From positions 157,081 to 221,080 of the forward strand of contig SVNH01000002.1 of NCBI GenBank assembly GCA_015067005.1: a stretch of 64,000 nt of DNA. The letters run 5' to 3'. Origin of the DNA: Ruminococcus flavefaciens (GTDB lineage Bacteria; Bacillota; Clostridia; Oscillospirales; Ruminococcaceae). Under the pieces are notes generated by a model. That model searched no databases, was not told where the DNA came from, and was given only the letters and a program-made list of their open reading frames with translations. This document shows, in pieces, positions 26,992 to 34,721 of this stretch. Within the stretch, counting starts at the first letter, position 1. Every line of letters begins with the position of its first letter. The position numbers and the translations under genes are program-made.

Positions 26992-28053
26992 TCACCCTGA
27001 ACCGCAAATGCCGTCACCCATATTTTTACCGTCACCCGCCTCAAACAAAGGTAAATAGACGTTTTCGGGACTTCGGGTGCCGGTATGGTCAGTAATTTCT
27101 ACCCACAGCAGACTTCCGTTTTTACTGTCACCCGACTGGTCATAAACGAGTTCCAGTATTCTTGAGCCATGACTTCTGCGCATACTGAATAGTACTCCGT
27201 ATACTTTTAATTCGTCCGTGTGCTGAACAAGATTTCGAGTCATCCAGTTCGGAGCATACTCACGACCGAAGCGTTTATACATCAGATTGCAGAGTTCTGT
27301 TGCTGAACCTGTGAAGCGCTTCTCATCGACCATGAGATCATGTATCGCGAAAGAGAAAAGGTCTGGCTTGCGTTCAGGCACATCGTCAACTACATTCCAC
27401 CTGTGATTTGCAAACTCCAAGTTCAATTCAAGGTGTTCAATGTCACGACCTGCGCAGTGTAGCTTAGCTTTACCGCTGCCGCGATGTTGTTCTATCATGA
27501 CCATGATACCGTCGACGCTGCCGATGATACCTGTCGAGCCTGAGACCATATTGAACGGATCGCTGTCATAACACTTGCGCGTATGATGCACGACAAGTAT
27601 TGCAACTTTCAGCTTATCCGCAAGCGCTTTCAGTACAGAGAGCTCTTTGTAGTCTGAGCCATAGTTGACATCAGTGTTGCACCTGATTTTCTGAAGTGTA
27701 TCGATAACAATTACTTTCAGATTCGTAAGCTCCTGTTTACTCTTTTCAAGTTCTTCCTCGAGACCATTGCCTATTGACTGCGCTTCTATTGCGAAGTTCA
27801 AGTTCTCACAAGGTTCATCTGTGAGTTCATATATCCTGTTCTGCAAGCGCAGGAGGTTGTCCTCAAGACTCAGATACAATACCTGACCAATATTTGTATC
27901 GTGCTTGAGGAACTGCTCACCATTAGCGACTGATAAACATAAATCGAGCGCTAACCACGATTTGCCTATCTTCGGTGCGCCTGCAAGGATATACAGTCCG
28001 GGATACATCATTTTGTAGATGATGTACTCCTGCTTTTCCAGTGGAGTTGTCAT
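26992..28053 (-). CDS. RepA-like AAA ATPase (replicative helicase type)
   Basis: 353 residues. Walker A at 25-32 (GAPKIGKS), Walker B around 117 (VIVIDTLQKI), sensor-like VVHHTRK and SGSTGIIGSVDGIMVM: the RecA-fold pattern of AAA_25/RepA hexameric helicases on mobilizable plasmids. The C-terminal part resembles a winged-helix region. The clearest ribosome site (AAAGGAG at 28101-28107) is 48 bp upstream of the first ATG. The reading frame is open from it, but the only codon at normal spacing is ATA (28090), so the true start is uncertain. The last codons fall in GGGTGACGG repeats. Confidence 0.75.
   Translation of the reverse strand: MTTPLEKQEYIIYKMMYPGLYILAGAPKIGKSWLALDLCLSVANGEQFLKHDTNIGQVLYLSLEDNLLRLQNRIYELTDEPCENLNFAIEAQSIGNGLEEELEKSKQELTNLKVIVIDTLQKIRCNTDVNYGSDYKELSVLKALADKLKVAILVVHHTRKCYDSDPFNMVSGSTGIIGSVDGIMVMIEQHRGSGKAKLHCAGRDIEHLELNLEFANHRWNVVDDVPERKPDLFSFAIHDLMVDEKRFTGSATELCNLMYKRFGREYAPNWMTRNLVQHTDELKVYGVLFSMRRSHGSRILELVYDQSGDSKNGSLLWVEITDHTGTRSPENVYLPLFEAGDGKNMGDGICGSG
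26994..27140. repeat. Four GGGTGAC[G/A]G repeats at the ATPase 3' end
   Basis: In the minus-strand sense, GGGTGACGG occurs three times between 26994 and 27040 and GGGTGACAGTAAAAA once near 27117-27131. Two copies are followed by TAAAAA. They encode GDGK/MGDG at the protein end. Iteron-like. Confidence 0.5.
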
Positions 28054-28118
28054 TATGTACTCGCTGTTGTAAATTGTTAATTCGTTTCCTATAAAATCAT
28101 CTCCTTTTTATCTTTAAA

Positions 28119-28830
28119 CACAGCCGACAGCTTTTTCGTTACGAGCAGTTACCCGCGCGAACTATTTGTGTGGGCTGTGTCGGGCGGATTTCTACTTTCC
28201 ACAAGTAAAAAAGTGGGAGCAGTATCCTTTATGCAAATTGAACTGTTTTTGCATATGTTTTTGACTGCTCTGAAACGTTTTCCGAAACACAAATCCATTT
28301 TATGAGAACTGACCTTTTCTCATAAAATCATGACTGCGACTGCAAACAGCGTAAAATAGAGGCTTGCAGACATTTTCACTCAAGACTGCTATTATGCCAG
28401 TTTTGAATGTTTTTCAGTTAGAAATGTGACTTTCGGAATTAAAAAGTGGGAGCAGTATCCTTATTGCATTTTGATGTAGTTTTGAATATATTCTAAGGCT
28501 GCAGATCACGAACGGATCAGTACAAAAGTGCGCGACACATCACGGACCTGCTGTGAGCTCACAGTGGTATCCGCCGCACCCTTGTCTGACCGAATCAGAA
28601 GCCGTCCGACTGCACATCGGACTCATAGGCAACCTAAATGCTCGGCTGCCCTAGCACACTCCCATTGCCTGCGACGGTTTTATCACGCTCGGACTGTGGC
28701 TGAATGTAAGTATCCGTTCCCGACTTTCATCGCTACTTCACATCTGCGCTATGTGAAACCAGAGATGTTATCGCTCGGCATTCGCGTCATAGCGCATCTC
28801 TGGGCTGGTACGGCTCACCACCCCACCATC
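28119..28830. ncRNA. Highly structured non-coding region, candidate large RNA
   Basis: No convincing protein frame, but a run of perfect inverted repeats: CACAGCC/GGCTGTG (28119-28179); ATTTTATGAGAA/TTCTCATAAAAT (28297-28328); a 14-bp palindrome at 28551; TCTGA/TCAGA (28585-28599); GTCCGA/TCGGAC (28604-28622); AGGCAA/TTGCCT (28627-28670); TTCACAT/ATGTGAA (28737-28757); CCAGAGATG/CATCTCTGG (28759-28803) with CGCT/AGCG inside. The GC level rises sharply over 28540-28830. Strand is not determined. It could be an ornate large RNA of the kind found in rumen mobile elements, or a replication-origin region. Confidence 0.5.
28208..28462. repeat. 22-bp direct repeats flanking part of the structured region
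   Basis: AAAAA followed by GTGGGAGCAGTATCC and TT occurs at 28208-28229 and 28441-28462, exact over 22 bp, 233 bp apart. Confidence 0.7.
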
Positions 28831-29025
28831 GGAAACAACGTAACTCCTGATCCCATATTCAATTTTCAAGTTGCTGTCCAAGTCCGAAGACTCTTCCTCA
28901 GTTTCAATCATAACAGACTTTTTTCACATAATAAATGCGAAATGAAACTCAAATGTTTATTTATACTTCCATTTCAATATGATGTGTGTTATAATAGTGG
29001 TAACCTATCTTTGGAGGTAAAACTT

Positions 29026-30027
29026 ATGTATCTGAGCCGTGGACTGTACGTTTTCCCAAATAAAAATACTATTAGGCGCTTTATGTATGATGGAGAAGAA
29101 GCAACCGAACTGCCTGAGATAACATTTGAACAGCAGCTGATAGACTTTCTTGAGATTGATCTGACGCCGTTCAACAGACTGCTTGACAAGCTGAAAGCAT
29201 ATACCAAGGAGAACACGACTCCTGATGAACTTTTGGGCGTGTGCCGAGCCGTTGGATATACTGCTGAGATCTTTTGTCAGGAAGAACCTGTGTACAGCTT
29301 TCTGCTGTGTACAAAGCTGTATGTTGACAGTTATGATATATCAAGTTATGAAGAGCTTTTTGAGTATAAGGATCACGCTGTTGAAATGCTGCGAGATATG
29401 GTACACACTCAAAACATTTTCTTCACTATCGCAGATGCGTATTGCAGATTTGAAGGCACCCACGAGGAAAAGACTACTAAAGCATTCTTAGGCAGGGAAA
29501 CAATCTTCAAGTGCCAATTTGAACAGGTTATCGCACATACAGATGTCAGCACGGAAATGTTTCAGATGACAAGACCTAAGCTGCCATACAGCAGAGGTTA
29601 CCGCTTCGACAATCTGCCTGACTATATATGGTATATCTTCCTGCACACAATGGAATATGATACGAGCTTCAGCCAATGCGACTACTGCGGTCATTTTTTC
29701 AAACCTAAGACAAAGAAAAAGACCCGATACTGTGATCGGGTCAGGACTGATGACGGACGCACATGTAAGCAGGTTGGACCACCGTTAATATATAAATTCA
29801 GGCTTCAGCACAGCAAGCTGCTAGCTGACTACGACAGAGCCATCAATCGCAACTACAGGCGCGTTGAGCGGTACGAGTTAAAGCTCGGAGACGAAAAGCA
29901 AGGCAAGGACTTGTCCTATAACGATTATGCCGACTGGCTCAGGGAGCTTCATTCAGCAAAGACAGCGTTCATGTCAGGTGAACTGTCTGAGGAGAATTTT
30001 AAAAAAGCAATACATAAATTGGATTAA
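29026..30027 (+). CDS. Zinc-ribbon protein of the DUF6076 kind
   Basis: 333 residues from ATG 29026, with GGAGG 9 nt upstream and a TATAAT at 28990-28995. The open frame extends much further upstream but through the structured non-coding stretch, so that part is not coding. Residues 225-260 hold a Cys cluster (CDYCGHFFKPKTKKKTRYCD ... CKQ), probably a zinc ribbon, followed by a basic helical tail. Such proteins are common as cargo in Firmicute mobile elements, with no known activity. It is oriented opposite to the mobilization genes. Confidence 0.65.
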   Translation: MYLSRGLYVFPNKNTIRRFMYDGEEATELPEITFEQQLIDFLEIDLTPFNRLLDKLKAYTKENTTPDELLGVCRAVGYTAEIFCQEEPVYSFLLCTKLYVDSYDISSYEELFEYKDHAVEMLRDMVHTQNIFFTIADAYCRFEGTHEEKTTKAFLGRETIFKCQFEQVIAHTDVSTEMFQMTRPKLPYSRGYRFDNLPDYIWYIFLHTMEYDTSFSQCDYCGHFFKPKTKKKTRYCDRVRTDDGRTCKQVGPPLIYKFRLQHSKLLADYDRAINRNYRRVERYELKLGDEKQGKDLSYNDYADWLRELHSAKTAFMSGELSEENFKKAIHKLD

Positions 30028-30085
30028 CATTTAAATATTATACAGGGGGATTACTACAAATTTGATGATAAATTTATCTTAAAAC

Positions 30086-30114
30086 TTGACAATTATTCTG
30101 GATTAGGTTATAAT
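30086..30114 (+). promoter_or_regulatory. Promoter of the toxin-antitoxin operon
   Basis: TTGACA 30086-30091, 17-bp spacer, TATAAT 30109-30114. Confidence 0.85.
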
Positions 30115-30154
30115 AGTTGTAGAAAGAAAACTGTTTCTGAAAGGAGCTGTTACT

Positions 30155-30421
30155 ATGCCGAATATCGTGCCTATTTCAGATTTAAGGAATTATTCTGCTG
30201 TATTGCAGGACGTTGCAGTAGGTTCACCCGTTTATCTTACCAAGAACGGTCGCGGCTGCTATGCAATCGTTGATATTGCGGAGCAAGAGGAGTACGAGCG
30301 TACCAAAGCGGCACTCCGCCTAATGTGTGAATTGGAAGAGGGAAGGAAATCCGGCGAACAGGAAGGCTGGATCACTTCCGATGATATGAGAAAGCATTTC
30401 GGAGCAAAAAAGCATGAATAA
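30155..30421 (+). CDS. Antitoxin, Phd/YefM type
   Basis: 88 residues. The N-terminus (IVPISDLRNYSAVLQDVAVGSPVYLTKNGRG) is the Phd/YefM DNA-binding fold; the acidic C-terminus should wrap the toxin. The ribosome site is AAAGGAG. It overlaps the toxin gene by 8 bp, the usual antitoxin-first order. It probably represses its own promoter and stabilises the element in the host. Confidence 0.88.
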   Translation: MPNIVPISDLRNYSAVLQDVAVGSPVYLTKNGRGCYAIVDIAEQEEYERTKAALRLMCELEEGRKSGEQEGWITSDDMRKHFGAKKHE

Positions 30422-30731
30422 AATTGTTTACTCTCCGAAAGCCCGGAATGACCTTGATGAGATATGGACTTATATTTCTGAAAAATTGTTGAATCCTTCT
30501 GCTGCTGAAGCCACTGTCAACGGAATACTTGATACTATTGATATGCTTCAGGCACAAGCTGAGATTGGAAAGCCTCTTTATTTCTCGTCCGACCTGTTCA
30601 GCGGATATCGTTTTCTTGTTTATAAGAATTACCTTGCATTCTACCGAACAAGCGAAGATACCGTATATATTGACCGTATCATTTACGGTAAACGTGATTA
30701 TATGCGGCTGCTTTTCAGAGATTTGGATTGA
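30414..30731 (+). CDS. Toxin, RelE/ParE family
   Basis: 105 residues of the RelE/ParE fold: N-terminal VYSPKARNDLDEIWTYI helix, central GKPLYFSSDLFSGYRFLVYKNYLAFYR strands, and VYIDRIIYGKRDY at the C-terminus with basic and aromatic residues where mRNA-cleaving relatives have their active site. Whether it acts on ribosomes (RelE) or gyrase (ParE) cannot be told. Its stop is 11 bp before the attR-like arm, so the pair is the last cargo before the element's end. Confidence 0.88.
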   Translation: MNKIVYSPKARNDLDEIWTYISEKLLNPSAAEATVNGILDTIDMLQAQAEIGKPLYFSSDLFSGYRFLVYKNYLAFYRTSEDTVYIDRIIYGKRDYMRLLFRDLD

Positions 30732-30734
30732 CCG

Positions 30735-30815
30735 TAAAAAACCACTATCGTGACCTATCCCTCAGGTCCATATGAACGCAAGTTCATGCAGGTTCAAGTC
30801 CTGTTATCCGCACCA
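30735..30815 (+). other. attR-like junction: integrase arm plus tRNA-Leu 3' half
   Basis: CCACTATC (30742-30749) and the arm to 30761, then TCAGGTCCATA... to ACCA (30762-30815), matching the tRNA-Leu anticodon loop through the 3' end. The variable arm is TGAAC-GCAA-GTTCA, fully paired but different from that of the intact gene. There is no 5' half here. GATAGTGG at 12730 is the inverse of CCACTATC, giving two arms of one attP. Confidence 0.8.
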
Positions 30816-30818
30816 TTG

Positions 30819-30850
30819 AAAAGCTCGATTTATCGGGCTTTTTTCTTTTT
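30819..30850 (+). terminator. Terminator after the tRNA 3' half
   Basis: AAGCTCGAT/ATCGGGCTT stem (one G-T pair) with a T-rich tail. Confidence 0.7.
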
Positions 30851-30925
30851 GCCTAATGGTATTCCGATGTTGTCACTATGTAAACTTTTGCGCAAAAGTT
30901 ATGTTAATGCGTATGCCGAGAAAAC

Positions 30926-30956
30926 AACAGCCGCAGGGGAGTTCTCCACGGCTGTT
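30926..30956 (-). terminator. Terminator of the truncated integrase
   Basis: AACAGCCG/CGGCTGTT stem with T-rich minus-strand flank. Confidence 0.6.
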
Positions 30957-30976
30957 TATTTCTATATATCGATGTT

Positions 30977-32089
30977 TCAGCTTATCTCAGGCTCGATATC
31001 GGTCAGTGTGTCATCTTTGAAGTCTCCGTTCATATCGAACGAGACATTAAGAGATTTGTCCTCGTTCTGGTGGACTGTGATCTGCTTCACAAGCATTCTG
31101 AGGTTAATATTCGAGATATGCCCCTCTGAAAGGATTTTTTCTATAAGCTCCGATGTGTTTTTGAGTTCCTCCCGGCGCTTTTTACATACTTCATCGTAAT
31201 GGTGAAGCTCTGAGATCTTCTTTTCGAGGATTTGTATCTCATTTTCTCGTTTGGTTATCATGCTGTTATAGAACGAAGCGTGATTGCGGTCGTTGATACG
31301 TTCGATGATAAGATTCTCTATCTCTTCTTTGCACCGAGCTATTTTGCCATGATTAGTCTGTATCTGTTTGTCGTAAAGGGGCTTCTTTTTGATCCATTCC
31401 TTAACGATACTGTTATACTTATTGCTGCGCGCCTTAATTACGATAAGCTGCCTCTTAATTTCCTTATCTATCAGCGAATCGAGCTGGGTTTCTCTTACGG
31501 AATGAGGTGTGCAATACTCGCTGCCGTAGCGGTGGCTACTGTTGCAGGTGTATTCAATGTATTCCTTTCCTTGCCACCTTCTCCGTCTCGCGATAAGATT
31601 AGCCCCACATTCAGCACATTTTATCATTCCTGCGTATCTGTGGATATTTCGTCCGTTCTGTGAGCGAGGGTGTATCTTTGAACGTTCCTTCAGCATAAAC
31701 TGTGCCTGCTTCCATGTTGTTTCGTCTATTATAGGTTCGCAGTAGTTTTCATGGCGGAACTGTTCTTCGTCAGGGACAGCTGTAATAGACTTATATATTT
31801 TAGAGCTGACCGTCTTGTGATTGACTAGCGTTCCGTGATACAATTCATTTGTCAGCATTCGCTTGACTGTTGTCTGCACCCACAGATATTTCTTGGATAT
31901 GTCGGGCTTATGGTCGGATAGTTTCCTGTTAAAGTAGAAGTCTGGGGAGTGAATTCCATCTGCATTCATCTTCCTGGCGATCGATGTAAGTCCATAGCCC
32001 TCAATATACAGCTTGAAAACTTCTCGGACTATCCATGCGGTTTCTTCGTCGATCATTATCTCTCCCGTGTTTTTGTCCTTAACGTAGCA
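30977..32089 (-). pseudogene. Serine recombinase lacking its catalytic domain
   Basis: The open frame begins inside the protein (KDKNTGEIMIDEETAWIVREVF) and runs through the Recombinase domain, zinc ribbon (CAECGANLIARRRR ... CNSSHRYGSEYC) and coiled coil to a normal C-terminus. The roughly 150-residue resolvase domain with the catalytic Ser is missing; at 32087 the sequence switches to a copy of the post-tRNA hairpin. It is a close paralogue of 23124-24704 with many substitutions. It lies 162 bp after a tRNA 3' half, the same layout as the intact element. Confidence 0.88.
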
Positions 32090-32345
32090 AAAGCTATGAG
32101 GGAATGAATTAAAGTCTCATAAAGTTTGCCGGGCACCCTTTGTATTGTATCATAGTATATCAGTTGTAACATCTTCCATGATTTTGTAATTGAACGCACT
32201 ATTCATATCAAATCAGATGTCAATAGACTTGTCCTCGTTCTGGTGAACTGTTACCTGACGTACAAGCATCCTCAGGTTTACATTTGAGATATGTCCGTCT
32301 GCAAGCAGCGGTGATTGCTGTTGCCGGTTTATCCCCTGTAATCGT
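32087..32345 (-). pseudogene. Third serine-integrase remnant
   Basis: 32087-32140 copies the hairpin region after the intact tRNA (CTCATAAAGTTTGC). 32145-32315 copies the integrase C-terminal codons (VTVHQNEDKS region) with stops. It then jumps to a fragment of the zinc-ribbon part (AGCGGTGATTGCTGTTGC). Not translatable. Confidence 0.75.
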
Positions 32346-32425
32346 ATTTCCTCCAAACCATATTACCTTATACTTATGTTCTGACACAGTAATTTCAGTT
32401 TGTCAAGTTTGATTTTCACTAAGCA

Positions 32426-32511
32426 ATAACAACAAATTCCGGAAAAATGTTGTTTATAAAACACGATATTCGCAACTTGTTATTGCAAAATCAACACAAT
32501 GTTGATATAAT
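32426..32511 (+). promoter_or_regulatory. MMPL promoter with an embedded palindromic operator
   Basis: TTGCAA (32483-32488), 17-bp spacer, TATAAT (32506-32511). The spacer is filled by the palindrome ATCAACA-CAA-TGTTGAT (32490-32506). A second imperfect pair, ATAACAACA/TGTTGTTTAT, lies at 32426-32457. Probable binding site of the TetR regulator encoded downstream. Confidence 0.7.
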
Positions 32512-32546
32512 AGATATGTCAATAATTAGTGAAAGAAGGAACCAGC

Positions 32547-34700
32547 TTGAAGAAACTGTCAGAAATAATCGTCCGCAGGAGGAAGCTAATATTCGTGGTC
32601 TATGCGATAGCGGTAGTTCTGTGTGCGGTGGGAATATTCAACTGCAAGATCAACTACGATATGTCGAAGTACCTGCCGGACGACTCATCGGTCAGAAAGG
32701 GAATGGAGATAATGTCCGACGAATTCGGGGACAGCTCCGCGATAACAGTGATGTTCGATGGGCTTGATGAAACGGAGCAGCTCAAACGGCAGGAAGAGCT
32801 TGCCGCCATTGACAATGTGCAGTCCGTGGCTTATATCCAGAACGATGAGTCCTACCAGAAAGACGGTCACTCCAAGTATCTGGTGACCGTTTCAGCGGAT
32901 ACATACTCCAAGACCTCACGCAAGGTGCTGGACAAGATAAAGGATACCTACGATGACGCCTATGTGAGCGGTGCTGTCGTGGACAACGCTCTGATGACGG
33001 ATTCACTTGTCGGTGACCTGCCTGTCATAGCCCTGATAGCCGTTATCGTTATATTCACGATACTGTTCATACTGTGCGATTCGTGGGTGGAGCCGTTCAT
33101 CTTCATGGGCTGTATAGGAGTTGCAATTGCGCTTAATATGGGAACGAATGCCTTCCTGCCGTCAATATCGTTTATGACTTTCTCAGTCGGCGCACTGTTG
33201 CAGCTCGGTCTGTCCATGGACTACTCCATAATGCTGATGAACCGCTATGCTCAGGAGAAAAAGAAGTACGCTTCCCACGAAGAGGCAATGATAAATGCTC
33301 TTGCACACTCGGTAGCTCCCGTATCCGGAAGTTCCGTAACGACAATCGTAGGACTGCTGGCGCTTGTATTTATGGACTTCAAGATAGGTCAGGATATGGG
33401 CGTGGTTCTGGCAAAGGGCGTATTTATGAGCCTTGTGTGCATATTCACTCTCCTGCCCGGCGTTGTGGTGACCTTCGACAAAATAATCGAAAAGAGCAGG
33501 AAGAAGTCGCTGGAGATTCCTATGACCGGCGTTATGAAGCTCGTCACCAAGCTGGGCGCAGTGGTACTTCCGGCTGTGCTGATAATTGTCGGCTTGGCAT
33601 ACGTCAGAAAGGACGATGTTAAGGTAGGCTTCCTCAAGGTCTTCGACAACAGCGACCAGACCTACATCGAGGACTGCTTCGGATACGACAACCAGACTGT
33701 GCTGCTATACAGGAATACCGAGTCACCGGAGACAGTTGCCGACTACATTGAATGGCTCGGAAAACGCGATGACGTCAACAGCGTTCAGGACTACTCAAAT
33801 ACTCTCGGCGTAAGCTGTACTCCAGCGGAGATCGCAGCTCAGTTCGGCTTTGAGGAATCTCAGGCTCAGATGCTGTTCAGGATGTCAGGCAAGGAGACTA
33901 TGACGACTGCGGAATTCCTGTCCGCAGCAAGTGCTATGCTGGAGCAGATGCCCGACAGCGATGATAAACTGGCACAGCTCAAAGCTGCACAGAAGCTCAT
34001 CGGCGAAAATACCAGCCAGATGCTCGGAAGTGAATACAACCGTATGGTGGTATCTCTCAGGCACGAATCAGAGGGCGATAAGTCATTCAGTGCCATTGGC
34101 GAACTCATTGACGAGGCTGATGAAAGATTTGAGGGCACACACTATTTCGTAGGCGACTCCGTAATGGGCAAGGAGATGAACGACGGGTTCAAAAAGGAGC
34201 TCAACTTCGTTACAATGCTCACAGTCTTTGCGATATTCATAGTTGTTATCATCACATTCAGAGCCATTTTCAGCTCGGCGATACTCGTTGCCGTTATACA
34301 GTCCTCAGTATTCATCACAACGCTTATCATGGTGCTCAGCGGCTTCACAGTCAACTACATCGCGCTCATTCTTGTGCAGTGCATACTTATGGGTGCAACT
34401 ATCGACTACGGCATCCTCTTCACCTGCAACTACATCGAGGAACGCAGGACATCCGACAAAAAACAGGCGCTCGGCTCTGCTATGGACCGCTCTGTCAAGA
34501 CGATCCTCACCTCGTCGCTGATACTTATCGGATGCTGTCTCACCACCGGACTTCTTATGACGCAGAAAGCTATTTCTCAGACCTGTTCGATGATAGCCTG
34601 CGGTACTGCTGTGTCGGTAGTTATGGTAGTATTCGTTCTGCCGCTTGTAATCTACCTCACAGACAAGCTGGCTATTATGCAGTTCGGCAGGAAGAAATAA
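32547..34700 (+). CDS. MMPL/RND-family transporter
   Basis: About 717 residues. The best start is TTG 32547 (AAGGA 6 nt upstream); GTG 32529 is an in-frame alternative. Twelve predicted membrane helices in two halves: helix 1, an external domain, then helices 2-6 with GLSMDYSIMLMNRYAQE, the SSD-like motif carrying the proton-relay Asp; a second external domain (about 370-555) and helices 7-12 with GATIDYGILFTCNYIEE as the mirrored motif. The family exports lipids, drugs or peptides using the proton gradient. It is followed at 22 bp by a TetR gene, so it is probably a repressed efflux pump. Substrate unknown. Confidence 0.88.
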   Translation: MKKLSEIIVRRRKLIFVVYAIAVVLCAVGIFNCKINYDMSKYLPDDSSVRKGMEIMSDEFGDSSAITVMFDGLDETEQLKRQEELAAIDNVQSVAYIQNDESYQKDGHSKYLVTVSADTYSKTSRKVLDKIKDTYDDAYVSGAVVDNALMTDSLVGDLPVIALIAVIVIFTILFILCDSWVEPFIFMGCIGVAIALNMGTNAFLPSISFMTFSVGALLQLGLSMDYSIMLMNRYAQEKKKYASHEEAMINALAHSVAPVSGSSVTTIVGLLALVFMDFKIGQDMGVVLAKGVFMSLVCIFTLLPGVVVTFDKIIEKSRKKSLEIPMTGVMKLVTKLGAVVLPAVLIIVGLAYVRKDDVKVGFLKVFDNSDQTYIEDCFGYDNQTVLLYRNTESPETVADYIEWLGKRDDVNSVQDYSNTLGVSCTPAEIAAQFGFEESQAQMLFRMSGKETMTTAEFLSAASAMLEQMPDSDDKLAQLKAAQKLIGENTSQMLGSEYNRMVVSLRHESEGDKSFSAIGELIDEADERFEGTHYFVGDSVMGKEMNDGFKKELNFVTMLTVFAIFIVVIITFRAIFSSAILVAVIQSSVFITTLIMVLSGFTVNYIALILVQCILMGATIDYGILFTCNYIEERRTSDKKQALGSAMDRSVKTILTSSLILIGCCLTTGLLMTQKAISQTCSMIACGTAVSVVMVVFVLPLVIYLTDKLAIMQFGRKK

Positions 34701-34721
34701 TCTGACATTCAGAGGTGCAAC

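Larger units (their letters stand above)
22941..30775. mobile_element. Integrative and mobilizable element (about 7.8 kb) in tRNA-Leu
   Basis: Bounded by the anticodon loop of the intact tRNA on the left and the loop position in the orphan 3' half on the right. Contents: serine integrase, 65-codon ORF, MobA with nested MobB-like gene, MobC, oriT candidate, RepA-like ATPase, structured non-coding region, DUF6076-like gene and toxin-antitoxin. No conjugation machinery, so it would need a helper. The alternative that a larger unit runs from the 5' half at 12683 to 30775 cannot be excluded. Confidence 0.65.

Noticed and set aside
26711..28107. Metabolite riboswitches
   Set aside because: No recognisable riboswitch core was seen here or elsewhere in the window; the hairpins do not match classes I know.
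28500..28830. Group II intron RNA
   Set aside because: GAGCCGTACC in the complement looked like domain V-VI context, but there is no clear domain V hairpin, no GUGCG 5' end and no reverse transcriptase gene nearby.
28528..29025. 165-codon N-terminal extension of the zinc-ribbon protein
   Set aside because: It runs through perfect hairpins, has no ribosome site, and a strong GGAGG-ATG start exists at 29026.
30750..31199. Frame starting in the attR junction
   Set aside because: It begins inside the tRNA 3' half and runs antisense to the truncated integrase.
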